DNA of 11,624 bases from NCBI GenBank assembly GCA_021848765.1, contig JAJZTU010000086.1, forward strand, positions 1 through 11,624, given 5' to 3'. The notes beneath the pieces are model-generated. The model had not been told where the DNA came from. It was given only the letters and a program-made list of their open reading frames with translations, and ran no database searches. Shown piece after piece: positions 6,766 through 11,624 of this stretch. The stretch is from Bacillota bacterium (GTDB lineage: Bacteria; Bacillota; GCA-003054495; Carboxydocellales; JAJZTU01). Both the position numbers and the translations under genes were made by a program. Every line of letters begins with the position of its first letter. Positions within the stretch are counted from its first letter, which is position 1.

Positions 6766-7734
6766 ATGAAAGCCTTCGAACTATTCGCGGAAATTCAAGA
6801 CGAATTGAAACTGGTTGAGGCTGAGCTAGGCAAAACCGTTGAAGCGCCTGATGAACTGCTTACCGCTACATCGGCCCACTTACTTCACGCCGGTGGCAAG
6901 CGGTTAAGACCGGCATTTGCCCTTCTGGCTGCCAAAATGACTGATGACAACATTGAGAAGGCCTTGCCCATTGCAGTTGCCCTGGAACTCATCCATATGG
7001 CTACTTTGGTTCATGATGACGTAATTGATGCTTCCATGACCCGGCGGGGAATACCCACCGTTAAGGCCAAGTGGGGTAACAGGGTGTCTATGCACACCGG
7101 GGATCATATTTTTGCCAAGTCCCTAATGCTCATATCTCAATACCAAGACCCCAGGATTGCGAAGGTTCTGGCAGAGGTCAGTGTACAAATGTGTAAAGGT
7201 GAGATTCAGCAGATAGTTTCCAGTTTCGATGTGCAACAAGGCCTGCGGGATTACTTTTACCGGATTAAAAGAAAAACAGCCTTACTGATCTCTGCAAGCT
7301 GTCAGTGTGGCGCTATCGCCAGCGGTGCACCCAGGGAGAACGTCAGGGCGCTGACTCTCTATGGTCACCACTTAGGCATGGCTTTCCAGATTACCGACGA
7401 TATTCTGGATTTGATTGCCGACCAGGAGGAACTGGGTAAGCCCATAGGAGGGGATCTCCGGCAGGGGATAATGACCTTGCCCATTATCTATGCATTGACC
7501 CACAGCCCTCAAAAGGAGCGTCTCCTGGAACTTGTACAGTTGCGGGAGAAGTCTGAGGAACAAGTAGAAGAGGCCATAGAGCTCATTAAGGCCAGTGGAG
7601 CCATCGAGTATTCCTTCAACCTTTCGGACCGTTTTATCAGGAAAGCCTTAGAGCAGCTTGCCAAGCTGCCTGATGTACCGGTAAGGGATACCTTGGGACT
7701 CATTGCCAGCTTTATTAATCTACGCAGATATTAA
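6766..7734 (+). CDS. hepT: Polyprenyl diphosphate synthase (heptaprenyl diphosphate synthase component II type)
   Basis: A 322-residue trans-isoprenyl diphosphate synthase that lengthens FPP with IPP to the side chain of menaquinone. GGKRLRP (43-49) binds IPP; the first aspartate-rich motif DDVID is at 84-88 and the second, DDILD, at 211-215, with GKPIGGDLRQG after it. Ala79, five residues before the first motif, is small, consistent with a long-chain product rather than C15 or C20. ATG at 6733 and 6763 are in frame, but CAGGTG at 6755-6760 best serves the ATG at 6766, which begins MKAFELFAEIQDEL as in homologues, and 6733 would lie at the predicted transcription start. HepT of Bacillus needs a partner HepS, which is not in the window. 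The product quinone is the expected donor to the NapC-type cytochromes downstream (inference). Confidence 0.88.
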   Translation: MKAFELFAEIQDELKLVEAELGKTVEAPDELLTATSAHLLHAGGKRLRPAFALLAAKMTDDNIEKALPIAVALELIHMATLVHDDVIDASMTRRGIPTVKAKWGNRVSMHTGDHIFAKSLMLISQYQDPRIAKVLAEVSVQMCKGEIQQIVSSFDVQQGLRDYFYRIKRKTALLISASCQCGAIASGAPRENVRALTLYGHHLGMAFQITDDILDLIADQEELGKPIGGDLRQGIMTLPIIYALTHSPQKERLLELVQLREKSEEQVEEAIELIKASGAIEYSFNLSDRFIRKALEQLAKLPDVPVRDTLGLIASFINLRRY

Positions 7735-7787
7735 ACCAAGCCTCTTAACTTTAATGGGTTGAGCTATACAGAAAGTTTGGAAAAACA

Positions 7788-7816
7788 GCAGGGATTTCCT
7801 CGACCAGTAGCGAAAT
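7788..7816 (+). promoter_or_regulatory. Candidate sigma-H-type promoter of the tandem cytochrome genes
   Basis: GCAGGGATTT (7788-7797) and GCGAAAT (7810-7816) resemble the sigma-H-type element at 6699-6725. AGGGATT is followed by GAAAT after 15 bases, one longer than the other copies, and it has G for A in the -35. Initiation near 7822 would give a leader of about 130 nt. Confidence 0.4.
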
Positions 7817-7827
7817 AAAAACCAAAC

Positions 7828-7923
7828 AGGATGCCGAAATGATTACCCCGGTCATTTTGGTGTCCTTTTCCCGGAGAAAAGGGAAATATTGGTTGTGGAA
7901 TTGTGAAGTAACGCACAATTTCC
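7828..7923 (+). other. Structured 5' leader with three successive stem-loops
   Basis: Hairpin A: 7828-7842 pairs with 7852-7866 over 15 bp, three of them G-U, around a 9-nt loop, and is followed by TTT. Hairpin B: CCTTTTC (7864-7870) with GAAAAGG (7876-7882), overlapping the last three bases of A. Hairpin C: GGAATTGTG (7897-7905) with CACAATTTCC (7914-7923), one bulge. Loops A and B both carry self-complementary CCGG. This sits between the predicted promoter and the first cytochrome gene; no known riboswitch class is recognised. Confidence 0.5.
7899..7920. promoter_or_regulatory. CRP/FNR-family-like palindromic site
   Basis: A 22-bp palindrome with 7-bp arms AATTGTG and CACAATT. Inside it TGTGA (7902-7906), six bases, then GCACA (7913-7917) reproduces the layout of a CRP-type site (TGTGA-N6-TCACA) with one mismatch. 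It lies 33 bp before the first cytochrome ATG. The same bases form hairpin C of the leader, so an RNA role is the alternative. Confidence 0.4.
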
Positions 7924-7953
7924 GAACATTCGCAAACAAGGAGGCTAAAAGGA

Positions 7954-9000
7954 ATGAAGTTACTGTCCAAGGTCTTCAAATTGGATTTATCCAAAACTGA
8001 AGACAAGCTGAAACTCTTTATTTTGGTTAGTGGCTTGCTGATCTTCTTTGGGGTTAGCACTGTCACAGCCATAGAGTTGACGATGAGTCCCAACTTTTGT
8101 AGTACCTGTCACAATATGACGCCGGAATTCGTGACCTGGCAGGCGACGTCCCATGCTAATATCAGGTGTGTAGAATGTCACATACCGCCTGGGGTTGTTA
8201 ATCTTATTGAACATAAGATTGCGGCAATGAAAGAACTTTATCTGTATGCTACTAATTCTTATGAAACACCCATTGCTATGAAAAACCCCATTGAAAATTA
8301 CGTTTGTCAAAAGTGCCATTCTGTCGGGACCCGAAACTTTACCACATCCGGGGACATTATTGTTCCACACCAGCGCCACATCGATAGCAAGTTAGCAAAA
8401 GTTCACTGTGTTGACTGTCACGCCGGGATAGCCCACGGCAAGATAGCCCGCAGGGGTGTGACGGCTGTGGAAGAAAAAGAAGTGGCTCTCCATGGCGGGG
8501 ACTTGGGAGCCTGGACCGCAGCAGACGGAAAGAACCAGACCATCCGGGAATTCTCCAAGGCGGACATGGACGACTGTATTGCCTGTCACTTAAAGGTGCG
8601 CAGCACCACCGGTAAGGGCAAGCCGTCCATTAAGTGCGAGACTTGTCATTCCACGATTAAGACTCCTGACAACCATACACCCAAAGAGCAGTGGTTACCT
8701 GTTCATGGCAAAGACGCCGAAAAGGATATCAATATTTGCAGGTCCTGCCACTCCTATGGTATGAAAGTAAATAAGCTGGAATTGGAAAACAAGGCCGCCG
8801 CTTATGCTTGGGGTAATGAATATTGTTTTGCTTGCCACAGCCAGGCGCCTGCTAACCACAAGAGACCTGACTGGCGTAAGCTCCACAAACTGGATGTCCA
8901 AAACAAAGGAAAAACTAACTGTCAAGCCTGCCATAACCTAGGAGATGTTAAAGCCGATATAAAAGCGCCTGCCAGTATAACGTGCTCTAAGTGTCACTAG
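7954..9000 (+). CDS. Membrane-anchored decaheme NapC/NirT-type cytochrome c
   Basis: A 348-residue c-type cytochrome with ten CXXCH heme-binding motifs, at Cys49, 72, 118, 152, 208, 228, 262, 291, 323 and 344. Residues 20-43 form one hydrophobic membrane anchor after a charged N-terminus. The first motif is CSTCHNM, the C-x2-C-H-x-M arrangement of NrfH-type quinol dehydrogenases, and the first ~160 residues (four hemes) correspond to the NapC/NirT domain; the remaining six hemes form a C-terminal extension. The protein ends exactly on the His of its last motif. It should lie on the outer face of the membrane and take electrons from menaquinol. AAGGAGG upstream supports the ATG at 7954. It resembles the inner-membrane decaheme type proposed for extracellular respiration in Thermincola. 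The 12-heme paralogue follows 23 bp downstream, probably in one operon. Confidence 0.9.
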   Translation: MKLLSKVFKLDLSKTEDKLKLFILVSGLLIFFGVSTVTAIELTMSPNFCSTCHNMTPEFVTWQATSHANIRCVECHIPPGVVNLIEHKIAAMKELYLYATNSYETPIAMKNPIENYVCQKCHSVGTRNFTTSGDIIVPHQRHIDSKLAKVHCVDCHAGIAHGKIARRGVTAVEEKEVALHGGDLGAWTAADGKNQTIREFSKADMDDCIACHLKVRSTTGKGKPSIKCETCHSTIKTPDNHTPKEQWLPVHGKDAEKDINICRSCHSYGMKVNKLELENKAAAYAWGNEYCFACHSQAPANHKRPDWRKLHKLDVQNKGKTNCQACHNLGDVKADIKAPASITCSKCH

Positions 9001-9023
9001 GATGCAGCGCAGGGGGAAGCATC

Positions 9024-10229
9024 ATGAACAATATTTGGGGTAGGGTGAAGAAAATCATACCCGAAATACCCAAACTTGATTTGTCCAAAACTGAAGATAA
9101 ACTCAAGTTGTTCATCCTGGTCGCCGGTTTGATCATTTGTATTGGAGTGGGATCGGTGACAGCGATACAACTGACCATGACTCCCCAATTTTGTTCTTCC
9201 TGTCATGAGATGACCCCTGAGGTCAGGACCTGGCAGGCAACTTCCCACAGTAAATTTAAATGTACTGAGTGCCACATCGAACCGGGAATTGGAAATCTGA
9301 TTATCCACAAGATTGGTGCCGTGAAGGAAGTTTACCTTCACGTCACCAATACCTTTGAGCGTCCCATTAGGATGAGCTACCGTATCGAAAACTATGTTTG
9401 CGAGAAATGCCATTCACCCGGTAACCGGAGGTTCACTGTGTCTGGTGACCTGATTATCCCCCATGTCCGCCACGAGAACAAGGGCATCTACTGCGTACAG
9501 TGTCACTCGGGTGTTGCCCATGGTGACATTGCCTCCAGGGGGGTAACAGCTACCGGAGACCTGGCATCCTGGACTCCGGCCATGGGTAAGCAGAACACAG
9601 AAGGAAAACTCGTCCGTCCGAAGATGAACAACTGCCTGGAATGTCACACCGCGCGCAAGGTGAGCACCAAGTGCGAGACTTGCCATACCACAGTAACTAT
9701 ACCTGACAATCACAAAGACACGTCCTGGCTGAAGGCGCATGGTCCCCTGGCTAAAAAAGACTTAACTTATTGTAACAGGTGTCATTCCTTCGCTCTGGAA
9801 GGAAAGTTAGGGGCAATCAACAATGCCCGGGAATATGCCAGAGGCAATGCTTTCTGCTATAATTGCCATACTCAACTGCCTCCGGGGCACACCGGGGAGT
9901 GGAGGATTGTTCATAAGCATCAGGCCAAGGGTGACCGGGAAGGTTGTCTGGTCTGTCATGATCAACAGCCACCTAAGAGTGGCAGCAGGGCTACTAAAAC
10001 CTATTGTGATAAGTGCCACAAGCAAGCAGATGTAGTCCCCGGAGTCAATAGCGGCATATCCAATACACCTTTGTCCGGGTCTGCCAAACAGGCTGGAAGT
10101 CATCCGGCTAACTGGCGGAAAATCCATCCCTCTGTGGTTAAAGAGATTGGTACCACCGGCGGCAGGTGTTATGACTGTCATGACCGGACCAATTGCTTCA
10201 AGTGCCATACCAACGGAGGTAAAACTTAG
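9024..10229 (+). CDS. Membrane-anchored dodecaheme NapC/NirT-type cytochrome c (paralogue of the preceding gene)
   Basis: A 401-residue cytochrome with twelve CXXCH motifs, at Cys57, 80, 126, 157, 204, 217, 250, 278, 308, 328, 382 and 391. The anchor helix spans about residues 28-50 and the first motif is CSSCHEM. The segment LDLSKTEDKLKLFILV is identical to that of the preceding protein, and the first eight to ten hemes align with similar spacing, so the two arose by tandem duplication. This copy differs by an extra N-terminal segment, a His/Ser-rich linker after heme 10 (about 335-375) and two closely spaced C-terminal hemes, CYDCHDRTNCFKCH. The frame is open back to a GTG at 8991 overlapping the previous gene, but AGGGGGA at 9011-9017 precedes the ATG at 9024 at proper spacing. 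Probably a second quinol oxidase or a partner that passes electrons outward. Confidence 0.9.
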   Translation: MNNIWGRVKKIIPEIPKLDLSKTEDKLKLFILVAGLIICIGVGSVTAIQLTMTPQFCSSCHEMTPEVRTWQATSHSKFKCTECHIEPGIGNLIIHKIGAVKEVYLHVTNTFERPIRMSYRIENYVCEKCHSPGNRRFTVSGDLIIPHVRHENKGIYCVQCHSGVAHGDIASRGVTATGDLASWTPAMGKQNTEGKLVRPKMNNCLECHTARKVSTKCETCHTTVTIPDNHKDTSWLKAHGPLAKKDLTYCNRCHSFALEGKLGAINNAREYARGNAFCYNCHTQLPPGHTGEWRIVHKHQAKGDREGCLVCHDQQPPKSGSRATKTYCDKCHKQADVVPGVNSGISNTPLSGSAKQAGSHPANWRKIHPSVVKEIGTTGGRCYDCHDRTNCFKCHTNGGKT

Positions 10230-10470
10230 TAACAAAACTGTATAAATCTAAATATCTTATAAGCTTTTAGTGATCTTTTTTACAAAGTGTAGCAGGAATC
10301 AGGATAAAGGTGTCGAAGTAATATAAAAAGACAAGTAGACAGCTAGGCCTAGTGCAAAAGAATACTCCGCCCTTTGAACCACTATGCTTAGTGTTTCGTT
10401 CACAACCCCTGGAGTCATTTAGTGCCGGGGATGCCAGGCGGACGAAAGGTGGCGAAAGGAGCCGATCCCT
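10230..10470 (+). other. Intergenic region and structured leader of the repeat cytochrome gene
   Basis: No gene is seen here. A weak stem (CTAAA 10248-10252 with TTTAG 10266-10270) before a T6 run near 10275-10280 may end the upstream transcript. After the sigma-H-like element come a CTAGGCCTAG palindrome (10343-10352), a hairpin CACTA-TGCT-TAGTG (10380-10393), a stem CCCC(T)GG/CCGGGG (10406-10430), and a long-range pairing TCCGCC (10366-10371) with GGCGGA (10437-10442). A competing pairing is TTTCGT (10394-10399) with ACGAAA (10442-10447). CTCC at 10365-10368 could pair with the ribosome binding site at 10458-10461. Confidence 0.45.
10292..10318 (+). promoter_or_regulatory. Candidate sigma-H-type promoter of the repeat cytochrome gene
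   Basis: GCAGGAATC (10292-10300) and CGAAG (10314-10318), with 14 bases between AGGAATC and GAAG, the same spacing as the copy before the prenyl synthase. The -10 has G instead of the final T of GAAT. Initiation near 10325 gives a leader of about 145 nt. Confidence 0.5.
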
Positions 10471-11624
10471 ATGGGGCGTGGTGGGATTATAATACTTGGC
10501 TTGCTGCTGGTCATGGTTGTACTCGCGGTGGCCTCTACAACTAATATAAAAGATACCATTTATGACGTTGTTTCCGATTTGATCTATGGAAACCGCGACA
10601 ACCAGGGAATAAATGGGCTTAACCAGGCTGATGGTGGGGACAAAAAGGTCTGCGGGACATGTCATTCCGATAAGAGCAATGACTTTAAGAAACGTTACCA
10701 GCATGCGCCCTTTGTAAGATGGCAGTGTACCGATTGTCATATACCCCACACTTTGGGTACCGGTAAGTATGAATTTGTAGTCCAAATTGATAAACTTTGC
10801 TCAAGCTGCCATTTCGACCGTAAGGGCGAAATGAAAATGTCTGTCCAGCATAAACCTTTTGGTGCAGGTAGATGTACTGATTGTCATGATCCTCATGCCT
10901 CTGACTATCCCAAACAGCTGATTTTGCCTCAGAAACAACTTTGTGTAACTTGTCATAATGTAGACATGAAGTGGGATTTTGCAGTGAAACACCCACCGTT
11001 TGCCAAAGGTAATTGTACTGACTGCCACTCCCCGCATGCTTCCAATGACAAAGGGCTGACCAAGCTGCCTGGAAAACAACTTTGTTTTACCTGTCACTAC
11101 GACAGGCAAAATGAGTTAACATTACCGGTCAAGCATAAACCTTATGATTTGGGTGAATGTGCGAATTGCCATGGGCCACATGCCACTCCAAACCCAAAAC
11201 TCCTGCTTTTATCTACGGACAAGCTGTGTTTTAGCTGCCATGTGGAAAAGGTCCAGGAAAGTAAGGTTGGGTACCAGCATAAGCCTTTTGTTACAGGCGC
11301 CTGTGTTGGCTGCCATGTACCTCATGCTTCGGAAAATGACAGTTTGCTAAAACGTAAAAACAGTGAACTCTGCTATATGTGTCACACCGCATACGCAGAT
11401 AAATTTGCGCAAGCGCCTTCACGACATCCGGTTGGTAATGGTCTGTTAGAATGTTACGGCTGTCATGACCCCCACTCAGGCCCGGGTGAAAAGATGACCC
11501 GTGGCAAAGGGAATGAATTGTGTTATATCTGTCATCTTGGATTAAAAGATAGTTTTGAAAAGTTAGCTCATGCTACTAAGGCAGAGGGTAAAGCCGGTAA
11601 AGGTCAATGTTTGAACTGCCATAC
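10471..11624 (+). CDS. Repeat-built multiheme cytochrome c with doubled CXXCH motifs, 3'-truncated by window edge
   Basis: The frame is open to the window end and encodes at least 384 residues with 14 CXXCH motifs, starting at Cys61, 86, 110, 135, 158, 182, 205, 230, 253, 278, 301, 328, 351 and 380. The ATG at 10471 has AAAGGAG (10455-10461) nine bases upstream. Residues 4-21 are a hydrophobic signal peptide or anchor ending LAVAS, with a plausible signal-peptidase site. From residue 59 the chain is a string of ~48-residue units: (K/Q/E)LCxxCH, then HxPF, then CxxCHxPHA. This is the doubled-CXXCH cytochrome architecture; the internal His of HxPF and PHA are candidate distal heme ligands. Seven units are visible, the last incomplete. 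It should be exported by Sec and act in the cell envelope as a heme wire or surface reductase. Because it has no stop in the window, size and heme number are minimum values. Confidence 0.92.
   Translation, partial: MGRGGIIILGLLLVMVVLAVASTTNIKDTIYDVVSDLIYGNRDNQGINGLNQADGGDKKVCGTCHSDKSNDFKKRYQHAPFVRWQCTDCHIPHTLGTGKYEFVVQIDKLCSSCHFDRKGEMKMSVQHKPFGAGRCTDCHDPHASDYPKQLILPQKQLCVTCHNVDMKWDFAVKHPPFAKGNCTDCHSPHASNDKGLTKLPGKQLCFTCHYDRQNELTLPVKHKPYDLGECANCHGPHATPNPKLLLLSTDKLCFSCHVEKVQESKVGYQHKPFVTGACVGCHVPHASENDSLLKRKNSELCYMCHTAYADKFAQAPSRHPVGNGLLECYGCHDPHSGPGEKMTRGKGNELCYICHLGLKDSFEKLAHATKAEGKAGKGQCLNCH

Noticed and set aside
7764..8093. Minus-strand open frames opposite the cytochrome genes
   Set aside because: They lack ribosome binding sites and lie opposite clearly coding, CXXCH-rich frames; treated as shadows.
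7954..9000. Plain NrfH/NapC tetraheme protein donating to a nitrite reductase
   Set aside because: Ten CXXCH motifs are present rather than four or five, and no NrfA-like catalytic subunit with a CXXCK motif is in the window.
10386..10405. A second CRP/FNR-like site upstream of the repeat cytochrome (TGTGA on the minus strand near a CACTA half)
   Set aside because: Only one half-site is good, the other fits poorly and the spacing is off by one; the overlap with a hairpin explains the symmetry better.
10290..10470. c-di-GMP (GEMM) riboswitch before the cytochrome gene, as known for cytochromes in Geobacter
   Set aside because: The conserved GEMM core words and tetraloop-receptor arrangement are not present; only generic stems are seen.

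Overview
The window looks like chromosome of an anaerobic, endospore-forming-type Firmicute of the Clostridia, probably a Peptococcaceae or Thermincola/Desulfotomaculum-like lineage. This is inferred from strong GGAGG-type ribosome binding sites with GTG and TTG starts, sigma-A and sigma-H style promoters, intrinsic terminators, a selenocysteine tRNA, menaquinone-type polyprenyl synthesis and very multiheme c-type cytochromes. No 16S gene or species marker is present, so the assignment stops there.

Left part (1-6000), mostly metabolic housekeeping: the 3' part of a LysE-family exporter (cut by the window edge); a family III CoA-transferase with the His/Asp pair of alpha-methylacyl-CoA racemases; on the minus strand an RsmF-like 16S rRNA m5C methyltransferase; divergently, a flavodoxin-fold FMN protein with an iron-sulfur-flavoprotein-like cysteine cluster; a bidirectional terminator; and, on the minus strand, a short alpha-glucan (glycogen) phosphorylase with a 10-bp inverted repeat in its leader.

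Middle part (6000-7740): a complete minus-strand tRNA-Sec (anticodon TCA) with its own promoter and terminator, then plus-strand tatA with a terminator, and a heptaprenyl-type polyprenyl diphosphate synthase.

Right part (7740-11624), the interesting one: three consecutive c-type cytochromes, none of which resembles the usual small tetraheme NapC/NrfH alone. Two tandem paralogues have a NapC/NirT-type membrane anchor and 10 and 12 CXXCH motifs. The third, which runs off the window, is a secreted or anchored repeat protein with at least 14 CXXCH motifs in ~48-residue doubled units. It does not end within the window. At least 36 heme sites lie in under 4 kb. The likely reading is a quinol-to-cell-envelope electron conduit for extracellular or terminal reduction (inference), with the neighbouring prenyl synthase making the menaquinone side chain that would feed it.

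Regulation visible in the sequence: three matches to the sigma-H (Spo0H) promoter pattern GCAGG(A/G)ATT-N14/15-GAA precede the prenyl synthase, the tandem cytochromes and the repeat cytochrome. Both cytochrome transcripts would carry long structured leaders. The first also contains a CRP/FNR-family-like palindrome.
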